Shown here one piece after another: positions 35,701 through 44,726 of a DNA stretch of 64,000 bases (position 1 is the first letter of the stretch; each line of letters opens with the position of its first letter). This stretch comes from an uncultured Clostridia bacterium (GTDB lineage Bacteria > Bacillota > Clostridia > TANB77 > CAG-508): the NCBI GenBank assembly GCA_934182605.1, contig CAKPRQ010000003.1:1-64000 (forward strand). Reading direction: 5' to 3'. The notes beneath the pieces are model-generated. The model was not told where the DNA came from and made no database searches. It saw only the letters and a program-made list of their open reading frames with translations. Made by a program: the position numbers and the translations under genes.

Positions 35701-35733
35701 GCATTTCAGTTCTATCAATATATTTTATTAATA

Positions 35734-35780
35734 AAAAATAAGCTATAATAGCAAATTTCTTCACTATATAGCTTATTTTT
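35734..35780 (-). terminator. Terminator of the element's cargo operon
   Basis: AAAAATAAGCTATA pairs with TATAGCTTATTTTT. On the minus strand it is followed by a TTTTTTATTAA run, 15 bp after the kinase stop. Confidence 0.85.
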
Positions 35781-35795
35781 CTTTATATTTATTTT

Positions 35796-36317
35796 TTACT
35801 TATTTTCATTACTTATATTAGTATTTACTATAGTATCAATTATTTCTTTTACAATTCTATTTTTTTGCTTAATATTATTATTCTTGTAATATTTATATTT
35901 CATTTTTCTAGCAATGTTTTTATACAGTACTAATTGTTCAAATATATTTTTTTGTAATTTAAATCCAGTCCTACTATTTTGCCTCTTTATTAGATTAAAC
36001 ATAGATGCTCCTATCACAAAAGTAAAATCTGGTTCAATCAAATTTCTAATATCCATATTAAATTTCAAATAATCTTTCGAATAGTCAAAAACATACATAC
36101 TCGGAAACCACCTACATATAATAATGTCGTCTTTAGTTGAAGCTAAATTATACTTTTTTTGTATTTCTAATCTTGCATCCAAATAATTTCCAAGTTTATC
36201 AGCCATTTCCTTTATTTCATAATCTTCAATAATTTTTATATTATGTAAATTTTTTTTAATTTCATTAATTATAGTCGATTTTCCTACAAAATTAGCTCCA
36301 TCTATGCAAATTATCAT
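35796..36317 (-). CDS. P-loop nucleotide kinase-like protein
   Basis: 173 residues. The Walker A is GANFVGKST at residues 7-15. DIIICRWFPSMYVFDYSKDY and RQNSRTGFKLQKN look like the substrate and lid regions of thymidylate-kinase or deoxynucleoside-kinase-like enzymes. Its substrate is unknown. It overlaps the 36292 gene by 26 bp, so the two are coupled. It is the last gene of the element's biosynthetic-looking operon; a phosphorylation step on the pathway product or an intermediate is inferred. Confidence 0.75.
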   Translation of the reverse strand: MIICIDGANFVGKSTIINEIKKNLHNIKIIEDYEIKEMADKLGNYLDARLEIQKKYNLASTKDDIIICRWFPSMYVFDYSKDYLKFNMDIRNLIEPDFTFVIGASMFNLIKRQNSRTGFKLQKNIFEQLVLYKNIARKMKYKYYKNNNIKQKNRIVKEIIDTIVNTNISNENK

Positions 36318-37599
36318 TTAATTTTCCAATCTTCCAATCTATTTTTTTATGTTTTTGTTTTGAAATTAATGCAGCAACAAATAATTCCATAGTTAAAATT
36401 TGATTATCGAATTCTACCCCTTGATATTTTTCTTGCAAAGACAAGTCATCAAAAGAATTAATTAAATCATGTACAATTTCTACAGTAGACATCTCCTCTG
36501 AATTTATTATTTTCTTCGTTTCTAATATTTTCTTTCCGAGATTTTCACTAATTATTGGATGACGTTTTATTGTTAAATAACTTTTGCCATTAGAACCTTT
36601 ATTTGATGAATCAGCAAAAATCGAACCATATATATTTTGAAAAGCTCCCTGTTCAACCAAAAATGTAGAATCATCTGTTCTGCCATCATCACCTGTATTT
36701 TTAGAATCATAATGGACTGTTGCCCTATGAGATACTCCACTATGTCTAAGGAACAAATATACGTATGTAGGTATGTCATCATGAAAATATACTGTATACT
36801 TTATTGTTATGTCTAATTCAGCATTCTTTGTTTTCTCTGACAATTTATAATTCCCACATTCTTTAGCTCCCAATAACATTCTTATATTTTTATTAGTTTT
36901 GCTATTATGGTTTTCTGCTACTAAATTTTCATCCAACACTTCACAGCTAATCCTTTGTATATTTTTACAGCCTTCATTTATTATTCTACTTACTATATCT
37001 ATTATATGGTATCCTGTATGGGATAGTTTACCTAATCCACTTTTATATCCATGAGCAAAATCTATTTCCATCTCATCATCCCAGCGATGGCATCCATCAT
37101 TTTCATAGTATGCTACTAACTTAACATTTTGGTCATATTCCCTATTAATCAAGTTAATTTCATCATATATTTTTTTATAATACGACTGAATTTGACGTCT
37201 TAATGGAGAATATATTAAATTCGATTTTTTATTTAATATGTAATAGTATTTATTTAAAATCTCTTTATAATCATAATCTGCAATCAATGGCTTATCGCAA
37301 ATAATATTGATTCCCAAGTCAACTAATCCTTTTAAATATATATAATGATATTCTGGAGGTGTTGATATTATAATTACATTAATAGAATTTTCTTTTATTT
37401 TATTTCTGATTAGCTTTATATTTTCTTCATTTGCTTTAGGAGTCAATTTGATAAAATCATATTTAGTATCATTATCTTTTATATCACAAATTATTAATTT
37501 TCCTTCAAAAAACTCATCACTCAAAGCAGGTAAATATGTTTTATTACTCCAGTGTCCAAGTCCACCTATAATTAAAATATTTTTATTAATCTTTTTCAT
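36292..37599 (-). CDS. Gfo/Idh/MocA-type oxidoreductase
   Basis: 435 residues. A Rossmann start (NILIIGGLGHWSNKTYLPAL), ISTPPEYHYIYLKGLVDLG and the family hallmark CDKPLIADYDYKEIL (the EKP-like catalytic Lys) identify an NAD(P)-dependent dehydrogenase of the Gfo/Idh group. The C-terminal half has HDDIPTYVYLFLRHSGVSHR. Such enzymes act on sugars, inositols, biliverdin or amino-sugar intermediates; the substrate here is unknown. It overlaps the radical SAM gene by 14 bp and the kinase by 26 bp, showing a tight operon. Confidence 0.85.
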   Translation of the reverse strand: MKKINKNILIIGGLGHWSNKTYLPALSDEFFEGKLIICDIKDNDTKYDFIKLTPKANEENIKLIRNKIKENSINVIIISTPPEYHYIYLKGLVDLGINIICDKPLIADYDYKEILNKYYYILNKKSNLIYSPLRRQIQSYYKKIYDEINLINREYDQNVKLVAYYENDGCHRWDDEMEIDFAHGYKSGLGKLSHTGYHIIDIVSRIINEGCKNIQRISCEVLDENLVAENHNSKTNKNIRMLLGAKECGNYKLSEKTKNAELDITIKYTVYFHDDIPTYVYLFLRHSGVSHRATVHYDSKNTGDDGRTDDSTFLVEQGAFQNIYGSIFADSSNKGSNGKSYLTIKRHPIISENLGKKILETKKIINSEEMSTVEIVHDLINSFDDLSLQEKYQGVEFDNQILTMELFVAALISKQKHKKIDWKIGKLNDNLHRWS

Positions 37600-38668
37600 C
37601 TTTTAAATATCCCTCAAATTTTTCAAATACAATTTTTTGAGCATTACTTATATTGTGTTTATCCATACAGTAAAATGGACAAGATGGATTTATTTTGTCA
37701 AATCTACCATTAGCTTCATAATTTATGAGATGACAATTAGATGCATGACACTTTACCTTATATGGACAATTTTCGCAATAACCGTCCTGCTTATAGTTTC
37801 TTAAACCTAATAAAAACGGACACCCACTCCAAATTTCATCAACCTTACTCTCCCTCATATTTCCTAAAATTAACCTATGTCCTGCACAAGCTCTATAATT
37901 ACCTATCGCATCAACATAAAGATATTTTCTTCCACAATTACATACTTCAACACTATATTTTTCATCATCATCTATAATATCACTATATATAAAATCAAAC
38001 CAATTTGGAAGTAATTTTATCTGTATATTTTCTTTATATTTCTTCTTATAATTTATTAATTTCGCACAATTCTTTATCAGTTCTTCAGTAGAAAGCGAAT
38101 TTGCTTGATGAGGATTACAATCCCCTAACTCTAAATATGGTCTAAAATCTAACTCCTTTATGCCTAAAGATGCAATAAATTTTATCAAATCTTCAATATA
38201 ATTTTGATTGTTTTTTGTAACTGTTGTTTTACACTTTACATATATTCCCGCATCTTTTAAGTTTTTAATTCCCTTAACAAGTAAATCATATGTACCAACA
38301 GGATAACTTTTTTCATGAATTTCAGTCTTAAAACCGTTTATACTCACTCTTACCCAATTCACATCATATTACTTTAATTTCGTAGCTATTTCTTCATTCA
38401 CTAATGTTGCATTTGAAAAAATCCCTGTTTCTATATCATTATTTTGGCAATACTCTAATAATTTATACAATTCATCTAATTTCGTTAAAGGTTCTCCACC
38501 AGTAATAATTAAAAGTCTTGGTTTTGCAACCTCCAACACATTTTTTATAAACAAATTTACATCTATCGTTTTATTTTCTCTAAAATCAGCTTGACTACAA
38601 AAAGTACATTTTAAATTACATGAACGTGTTAATTGTACTTTTATCCAGTCCAATTTTTCATTTTCCAT
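37586..38668 (-). CDS. Radical SAM / SPASM protein interrupted by an in-frame TAA
   Basis: The frame opens at ATG 38668 (after GGTGGAAAT) with VQLTRSCNLKCTFCSQADF, a CX3CX2C radical SAM motif, then IITGGEPL. A TAA stop at 38371-38369 follows NEEIATKLK. The same frame then continues YDVNWVRVSINGFKTEIHE to 37586. The second half carries SPASM-type cysteines (CNCGRKYLYVDAIGNYRACA, then CENCPYKVKCHASNC). Together they give about 360 residues, the normal size of a radical SAM peptide- or carbohydrate-modifying enzyme. The stop is a single-codon change with no frame shift. It may be a recent nonsense mutation or a base error; two separate proteins are less likely, since the second half lacks a good ribosome binding site. 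Confidence 0.85.
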
Positions 38669-38683
38669 TTTATTTCCACCTCA

Positions 38684-39115
38684 TTATCTTTCTATTCCTT
38701 TTTCTTTGCTAACCTCTAATGCTTTTTTTAATGCATTTCTAGCATCATCATGCTTTAAAGTTTTTATTGCAACATCACTATTAAACCATTGACCATCAAT
38801 AAAGCATTCTTCTTTATTATATTTTATTTCTCTTAACTCATTTATTTCAAAAGCAAATACTTTTATAATTTTTAATGCATCCTCTTTGTCAAAATAAAAT
38901 TTAAATTCATCGACTTGTCCTAAACTTTCTTCTTTTTTTACTGTAACATCACTTTCTTCTTTCAATTCCCTTATTGCAGTTTCTAAATAAGTTTCATTTT
39001 TTTCTACATGTCCTTTTGGAAAAACCCATTCACCTTCGCTATTCAATAATAATACCTTCTTTTCTTCTTTTAAATTAGCTATTACAATAGCCATGCTTGA
39101 AATTTTCTCTTTCAT
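38684..39115 (-). CDS. Nudix hydrolase
   Basis: 143 residues. The Nudix box fits G-x5-E-x7-REUxEExGU: GHVEKNETYLETAIRELKEE. WVFPKGHVE and the C-terminal helical region are typical. Nudix enzymes hydrolyse X-linked nucleoside diphosphates. Start ATG 39115 follows GGGAGGA. The gene is 16 bp upstream of the radical SAM gene. Its position in the operon suggests house-cleaning or processing of a nucleotide-linked intermediate. Confidence 0.9.
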   Translation of the reverse strand: MKEKISSMAIVIANLKEEKKVLLLNSEGEWVFPKGHVEKNETYLETAIRELKEESDVTVKKEESLGQVDEFKFYFDKEDALKIIKVFAFEINELREIKYNKEECFIDGQWFNSDVAIKTLKHDDARNALKKALEVSKEKGIER

Positions 39116-39347
39116 TTATTTATCCTCCCTTAATTTTATAAAATTATATATTTTTCTAACAGAAGTGAATTCCAGTATAAACTCTTTCTTAAATTCTAAT
39201 GCAAAAACATCACAAATTTTTAAAATTACTACCACATGATTTAATGAATCTCATTTGTCAGTGTTTTTCATATCGGAATTTATAGATAATTCATTTTGTT
39301 CACATTCTATTACAATAGAAATCGTATTTAATATTTTATTTAATAAT

Positions 39348-40442
39348 TCACTCATTATATTCTTTCATCCAATCTTTTATATTATCAGGCCACTCATCTT
39401 CATTATACCCAAACTGACACAAAATTGCATAACACCATCTCTCTATTCCTAACCCTAGGCAAAATGTATTAGCATATTCATCATCTATTTTTATATTCCA
39501 CTTCTTAGCAAAAAAATCTCCATGTTCATTTAAAGAACCTGCTGAAACAGTCTCAGTTTTATTTAGATATAATTTAATTTCTAATTTATTCTCATTAATT
39601 ATTTGAAAAACCGATTTGGAAGCAAACTCTTCTTCAAAAAACATATCGTTTGCTACTTCTATTGTTGAAGTCAAATTAAGCTCTTTAATTACTTTTTTGA
39701 CCAACTCTATGATTTGATTTTTAAAATTCTTCACATTGTGTTCTTTAGAAATGTATACTAATTCTCTAACACTATACTCTCTTAACCTCGATAATTCGAA
39801 ATAATTATCCCCTTCAAATCTAAAGACTCTTGCAAAACCCGTATACAGTTTTTCATCCTTTACCTGTTTTATGGTTTTATATAAAGGTTGGCATGCTGCT
39901 GGATTTAAAATGCCGTCTATTATCATACCACTACAGTCATGAGATACATAATTACATAATTTTTTATTATTGGTGGTATAATTAGTAACATCTAATGTAT
40001 TTTTAGATAATAATGATGGTATATAAACCTCTTCCGCTCCTAATTCAATTATTTTCTTTCTAAAATAATTGCACATAGTTATATATAATTTATTCATGAT
40101 ACCAAAATAAATATATACCCCATCTAATTCCTTATAGACTATTCCTTTCTGTAACAATTCTTCAAAAAAATCAGTTGTTTTCTCCCTAGAACATTCATTT
40201 ATATTTGAAAATATAATTTTATTACTAATTTTTATAGGCAAATCATATGCTTTTATTGTTTTGAGAATTTTATTTTTTTGTAGTTCTTCATCAATTTTTG
40301 AATTATATAAAACAGTAAGTAACTTTCCATCTGTAGTCACTTTAACATCTTCTAAACTTTCATCTAAATTTAAAACATATTGTAAGTTTTCTCTTTGAAA
40401 GTCTAATATATCATTCTTATAATAATATTTAATTTTCCTCAT
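39348..40442 (-). CDS. Class II aminoacyl-tRNA-synthetase-like protein
   Basis: 364 residues. The class II core is visible: motif 2-like FARVFRFEGDNYFELSRLRE and motif 3-like FCLGLGIERWCYAILCQFG, plus IPSLLSKNTLDVTNYT and CQPLYKTIK. It resembles seryl/threonyl-type cores and stand-alone homologs such as amino acid:[carrier protein] ligases; no anticodon-binding domain is seen. It should activate an amino acid as adenylate and pass it to a tRNA, carrier protein or small molecule. Cys in NPAACQPLY may be a zinc ligand, as in the carrier-protein ligases. It overlaps the preceding gene by 4 bp. Confidence 0.8.
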   Translation of the reverse strand: MRKIKYYYKNDILDFQRENLQYVLNLDESLEDVKVTTDGKLLTVLYNSKIDEELQKNKILKTIKAYDLPIKISNKIIFSNINECSREKTTDFFEELLQKGIVYKELDGVYIYFGIMNKLYITMCNYFRKKIIELGAEEVYIPSLLSKNTLDVTNYTTNNKKLCNYVSHDCSGMIIDGILNPAACQPLYKTIKQVKDEKLYTGFARVFRFEGDNYFELSRLREYSVRELVYISKEHNVKNFKNQIIELVKKVIKELNLTSTIEVANDMFFEEEFASKSVFQIINENKLEIKLYLNKTETVSAGSLNEHGDFFAKKWNIKIDDEYANTFCLGLGIERWCYAILCQFGYNEDEWPDNIKDWMKEYNE

Positions 40443-41028
40443 TCACTACCTCCTAGCATAATGTCTGGATTTTTAGCAAAGATAGGATCAAAAAACATAT
40501 AGAAATCTTTCAAAGAAAAATATGTAAATGTTGACATTTCATAATTACAGTTCTTTACGTATTTTGTTTTGTAGAATTCTTTCCCTAAAGTTTCTGCTGA
40601 TAAGATTGTTCCCTTCTTTCTAACAAATCTTTTAAATTTATATTTTATTTTTTTATCATTTTCATCTATAATATATCCACAATATTCTTTATATGTTCTA
40701 TATGAAGATTTATATTTTTCTTCCAAGCAATGAACAAAAGGTATTCCATCATCAAATGAACAATCTACAAGTAATACCCCCACTTCAAATTTATCCAAAT
40801 CTTTAAATAGAGAATTCGAACCAAATGATGAATTATATTTTTTAGACATAAAATATTTTTGTAACGCTCCCCAAATCGCGACATTGTGCATGGGAGAATA
40901 TAAACTTCTTCTAACCTATCAAATTGATTATTAAAATACTTAGCAATGCTCGATGATGCAACATATAATATATCAATCTTATTGTTTGATATGAATTCAT
41001 TTAACACTTTATATAACTTATCATACAT
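40439..41028 (-). CDS. Protein of unknown function at the head of the cargo operon, frame-shifted
   Basis: Two frames make one likely protein of about 195 residues. It starts MYDKLYKVLNEFISNNKIDI at 41028 and runs to EVYILP. It then continues in another frame from about 40893 as MHNVAIWGALQKYFMSKKYN to a stop at 40439. The shift equals loss of one base and is not at a CGG codon. The internal ATG at 40891 has no ribosome binding site. I do not recognise the family. It is translationally coupled to the synthetase-like gene (ATGA overlap). It may be a damaged gene or contain a base-call error. Confidence 0.6.
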
Positions 41029-41108
41029 AATATTATCACCTTTTTAACATTTTCCATTTTTTTCGTCAATTCATATTTCATTTATCTTATTCTTTGTCCA
41101 ACGATTGT

Positions 41109-41297
41109 TTAAAAATTTCTTTTTATAATATCTAATAAAGTAGAAAGTTCCATACTGTTTGCATTTGAAATAGTCAATGTTTTTGCATCTTTGTTTATTT
41201 CTCTATACTTTTCTACTGCCTCTCTAGTAATAAAAAAATTCTCATTATCTTCTGTATCTTTCACTTGAAATAAAGGTGGCTTTACACTGTCCGTCAT
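41109..41297 (-). pseudogene. Fragment of a mobile-element protein (unknown family)
   Basis: 62 codons from an internal ATG without ribosome binding site; the frame is open a further dozen codons upstream (KRNSYLNTNKR) without a start. The text VKPPLFQVKDTEDNENFF and KTLTISNANSMELSTLLDII looks like a piece of a larger protein. Probably a fossil of a conjugative-element gene. Confidence 0.4.
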
Positions 41298-41372
41298 TCG
41301 TTTATTTGTGTTTAAATATGAATTCCTCTTTTAACTAATATACACTATTATCTAAATAAAATCAAATTAATC

Positions 41373-41558
41373 TCAATACATTGGTGTCCCATACCCAAGT
41401 ATATCTCTACCATTTATATCATAATTATTTTGCTTACACATATCTCCTTTGGTATTCCCCTCAATTGTATATACTTTTCCATTTTCAACCCTATCAACAA
41501 TACCGAACATGGTCTGCTTTTCCATCTCTTTTATTCTCCCAATATTTCTTGTTTTCAT
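41373..41558 (-). pseudogene. C-terminal remnant of a CHAP-domain peptidase
   Basis: FGIVDRVENGKVYTIEGNTK and ILGYGTPMY are the last strands of CHAP amidase/peptidase domains, which usually read 'HVGIV..VENG.VYTIEGN....ILGYGTP'. The catalytic Cys part is absent. Such domains occur on conjugative elements as wall-cutting transfer proteins. The ATG at 41558 is not a likely start. Confidence 0.6.
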
Positions 41559-41699
41559 TTCTTCTAATATTTGTATTGAATCTTTTCCCTCCTATTTTTG
41601 TTTTATTCCACTTTTTTTATTTATATGAATAATTCGTCAAATATCGTTTTTAAATTCTTTAAAATTCATTTATATAAATCTTGCAAACAGTTTATTTAT

Positions 41700-41990
41700 C
41701 TAGCTTTCATCAATTTTATTTTTTAGGTCATCACTATATTTTAAAAATGCATACCAGTTTCCAAACACTTTATTGACTGTACGAAGCTTCCCTTGGTTCT
41801 TTTCTTTTTCAAATTCCTTTAATGAATAGAAGAACTTGTCAATCCCATGCTTCTCTTTTTCTCGAGGTTTCCGTGTTGTCACCGAGATTAAAGATTGAAA
41901 GTCAGGTTTGTTCGCTAAAATGTAGGTTTTTAAATGGGATTTTCCTATTCCAGAAATCCCTGATAAAGTTACAATTTTTCCTTGTTGCAT
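41700..41990 (-). pseudogene. Truncated guanylate-kinase-like gene containing an in-frame CGG
   Basis: From ATG 41990: QQGKIVTLSGISGIGKSHLK (P-loop), SVTTRKPREKEKHGIDKFFY, then FGNWYAFLK before a stop at 41700, 96 residues. Guanylate kinases have about 190, so half is missing. Base composition is richer in G+C than the surroundings. Codon CGG at 41873-41871 encodes the conserved Arg of TTRKPR and is read in frame with no shift. It is the one CGG in the window that does not sit at a frame break; as a foreign, broken gene it may predate this host. Confidence 0.65.
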
Positions 41991-42062
41991 AAAAAGAATA
42001 AATAAAAAATAAAAATTGCTTAAAATTAAATTTGACAAGAAATAATAATATATGTTAAAATT

Positions 42063-42221
42063 TTAAAAAGTCAAGAGATATAAACGAGTGGACATTTTTA
42101 AAAAATGTTGCACTAGCAAATGAAATTTTCCAAATGCTTTCTCACTTGGTAAGATTTCTTCTCTTTGAAGATTACTATCTACCATTAGAATTGTTGGTTC
42201 ATCTATTTTTTTATTTTTCAT
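42063..42221 (-). pseudogene. ParB-like partition protein remnant
   Basis: 52 codons from ATG 42221: KIDEPTILMVDSNLQREEIL followed by PSEKAFGKFHLL. 'MVDSNLQRE.ILPSEKAF' is a conserved stretch of ParB/Spo0J-type proteins on plasmids and conjugative elements. The N- and C-terminal domains are gone. It supports descent of the region from a conjugative element. Confidence 0.7.
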
Positions 42222-42257
42222 TTTTAAAACACCTCTTTCTTAAATATCACAAAATAA

Positions 42258-42288
42258 AAAGACACCAATTTTTATTTTTGATGTCTTT
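42258..42288. terminator. Hairpin near the right end of the element
   Basis: AAAGACACC and GATGTCTTT pair around an A/T loop with A- and T-runs on both sides. It may end transcription from rlmD or protect the element from it. Confidence 0.55.
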
Positions 42289-42420
42289 AAAGGTGGTGTG
42301 TGGAAACATGTTTCCTACTAACCACATTAAATTTAATTTTTATAAATTTTAATCAATTTTATCATTTTTTAAGTCTATTTTAGGTGTTTTTTAGATTCCT
42401 CAGGAACATCTCGTTTTTGT

Positions 42421-43810
42421 TTATTTTTCAGTATTTCCCTTCAATTCAAGAATACATACACACTCAACATGTCCGTGTATAACAAAACATATCCACAGGC
42501 TGTATTTCTTTTACTTCATATTTTTCTTTCAATAATTTAATATCTCTTGCTAATGTAGCAGGATTACAACTGATATATATAACCTTTTTAGGTAAAATAT
42601 TTTTTATAACTGCTATAGTATTACTATCTAAACCTTTCCTAGGTGGGTCTACAAAAATTATATTTGGTATATTTTCTTTGTTCTCTAATATTTGAGGTAG
42701 TATCTTTTCCACAGCTCCTGCGTGAAATTCTATATTTTCTATCTTATTTATTTTAGCATTTTCTTTTGCATCTTTTATAGCCTCTTCTACTATTTCTATC
42801 CCCACTACTTTTTTTACATATTTAGATAAAAATATTGATATGGTACCCACTCCACAATATAGATCAAACACTACATCACTTTTATCTAAATTAGCCAATT
42901 TTATTGCTGTGTTATATAGTTTAACAGTTTGAATTGGGTTTACTTGGTAAAAAGAATGTGGTGATATTTTAAAAGTGTATTCATCTAATACGTCTAAAAT
43001 AAAACCATTTCCATATAAATTTATATTTTTTTCTCCCATTATTACATTCGTATTTTTATCATTAATATTTTTTACTATTGATTTTATTTGAGGATATTTT
43101 TTAATTAAACTTTCAACTAAATCTTTTTCAAATTTCTCATTTACTTTTTTTTCATTACAAACTAGAATTACCATTACTTCATTACTTTGCTTTCCTTTTC
43201 TTATAATTATATGCCTTATATTTCCACTTCTTTTTTCTTCATTATAAGGTTTTATATTATTAGATTTTATAATTTCTAATACTGTATTCGCGATTTCTTG
43301 ATTTAATTCATCTTGTATAAGACATTCTTTAACTTCTACAATATTATGTGTCCTATTTGCGAAAACGCCCATTACAGTTTCACCTTTTTTATTGCTTCCT
43401 ACTGGATATATAAGTTTATTCCTATAATATTTAGGTTCTCCCATTCCTATAACATCATTTACTTTTGTATCTTCTTTTAACTCTTTATATAAACAATTCT
43501 TAACTATTTCTTTTTTTATTTTTAATGTATCTTCATACTTAATATGTCTTAAATTACATCCGCCACACATTTTATATGTTTCACAATCTTCTTTTACTCT
43601 CTTATCAGATTTATCTAAAATTTCTAAAATCTTACCATATGCAAAATTTTTATTTATTTTTACTATTAATATTCTTATTTTTTCCCCTTTAATAGCATTA
43701 GGTATAAAAATTGTAAAATTATCTATTTTAGCAATACCTTGTCCTTCTATTCCATTATCTATAATTTCTACAATATATTCTTTATTTTTTATAACCTCCA
43801 TTAATTTCAC
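42421..43810 (-). CDS. rlmD: RlmD/TrmA-family uracil methyltransferase, frame broken at a CGG codon
   Basis: Start ATG 43810. An N-terminal TRAM domain is followed by four cluster cysteines (CETYKMCGGCNLRHI near 80), a SAM-binding region (FDLYCGVGTISIFLSKY), FVDPPRKGLD and the catalytic Cys in YISCNPATL. Near the end, DMFCYT is followed by CGG (42475-42473) and then ACA TGT TGA, a stop. Skipping C 42475 reads GHVECVCILELKGNTEK to a stop at 42421, giving the family's HVE-type C-terminus and 462 residues. It methylates U in 23S rRNA (m5U). The tail after HVECV is supplied by the integrated element (att core 42458-42472). Confidence 0.9.
42458..42472. repeat. Attachment site inside rlmD
   Basis: ACACACTCAACATGT, identical to 33689-33703. 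On the minus strand it encodes HVECV of the methyltransferase. It begins one base after the GGA that follows the skipped C. Confidence 0.85.
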
Positions 43811-43824
43811 CCCTAGTTAATAAA

Positions 43825-44688
43825 TTATTTTTCTCCTAATTTATATGCAATAACTCCTCCAATAAATGCTACTACAATTTCTATGATTATATGTATAATA
43901 TTAAATGTTATTTCTATTTCTGTAAATGTTGCAATAGGTATAGCTATTATTGATGCAAAAATAAAACCTAATACACCATAATATGTTTTTGTTTCATATT
44001 TTTTAAATAGAAATTCTATAAGTTTTGCTATTAAAACAATTCCAACTAAAACACCTAAACCTAGTACAATTAATATAATTAAATTATTACCTAAATTATT
44101 AAATGTACTTAACTCTTTTATTGTATTTATAACTGGATAATAATATCCTAAAAGCATTAAAACTAATGAACCACTTACACCTGGTATTATCATAGTAGCT
44201 GCAGCTATTGCGCCTACTATAAACAATAATATATAACTAAATAAATTCATATTACTAAAATCTACTTGAGCAACATTACCAAAAATTTTATCAGATATAG
44301 CCATAAATATAACAATGGCAAAAGTTATTCCAAAAATTACCCAAGATGATACTTCTTTTTTCTCTTTTTTACCTTTAACTTTTTTATATAAAAGTGGAAG
44401 CCCACCTATTACTAAACCAACGAAAAACAATGTTGTTGGAATTGGAAAGTTTTTATAAGAATAATCAATTACATTACTCATTGTTATCAATGATAATCCT
44501 ATACCTATAAATACACATAGTAAAAATTTAAAGTTTTCCTTAAAATTACTGAAGAAATGATTTATAGCACCTATAAATTTTTCATATATTCCTAATATAA
44601 GAGCTAAAGTTCCTCCGCTTACACCTGGAATTATATTAGCAATTCCCATTATAAATCCTTTTATTACTAAAACTATTTTATCTTTCAT
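43825..44688 (-). CDS. DUF368 membrane protein (undecaprenyl-phosphate translocase PopT type)
   Basis: 287 residues with about eight membrane helices. The duplicated signature is GIANIIPGVSGGTLALILG near the N-terminus and AATMIIPGVSGSLVLMLLGY in the middle. DUF368 proteins were recently identified as flippases that return undecaprenyl phosphate, the lipid carrier of wall synthesis, to the inner leaflet. The gene lies 15 bp upstream of rlmD on the same strand, so it is likely co-transcribed. Confidence 0.9.
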   Translation of the reverse strand: MKDKIVLVIKGFIMGIANIIPGVSGGTLALILGIYEKFIGAINHFFSNFKENFKFLLCVFIGIGLSLITMSNVIDYSYKNFPIPTTLFFVGLVIGGLPLLYKKVKGKKEKKEVSSWVIFGITFAIVIFMAISDKIFGNVAQVDFSNMNLFSYILLFIVGAIAAATMIIPGVSGSLVLMLLGYYYPVINTIKELSTFNNLGNNLIILIVLGLGVLVGIVLIAKLIEFLFKKYETKTYYGVLGFIFASIIAIPIATFTEIEITFNIIHIIIEIVVAFIGGVIAYKLGEK

Positions 44689-44726
44689 AACATATCCTTC
44701 CTATCTTACCTTTATTTTTTCATTTA

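Larger units (their letters stand above)
33689..42472. mobile_element. Integrated element in the 3' end of rlmD
   Basis: About 8.8 kb bounded by a 15-bp direct repeat. A serine recombinase gene lies at the left end. The right end lies inside the rlmD-type gene and supplies it with a new 3' end (HVECVCILELKGNTEK), while the original tail (HVECVSLLCLK) is left at the other boundary. The 3' end of rumA/rlmD genes is a known target of serine-recombinase elements. The cargo is a six-gene biosynthetic-looking operon. Remnants of MazF-like, CHAP, ParB-like and guanylate-kinase genes suggest a shrunken conjugative element. No relaxase or type IV secretion gene remains. Confidence 0.85.

Noticed and set aside
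38369..38371. Selenocysteine or pyrrolysine recoding in the radical SAM gene
   Set aside because: The stop is TAA, not TGA or TAG, and no recoding structure is apparent.
40439..41028. A further CGG-type frameshift in the cargo operon
   Set aside because: The break equals a one-base loss at CTCCCATG, with no CGG and no glycine rule. It is treated as ordinary damage or error.
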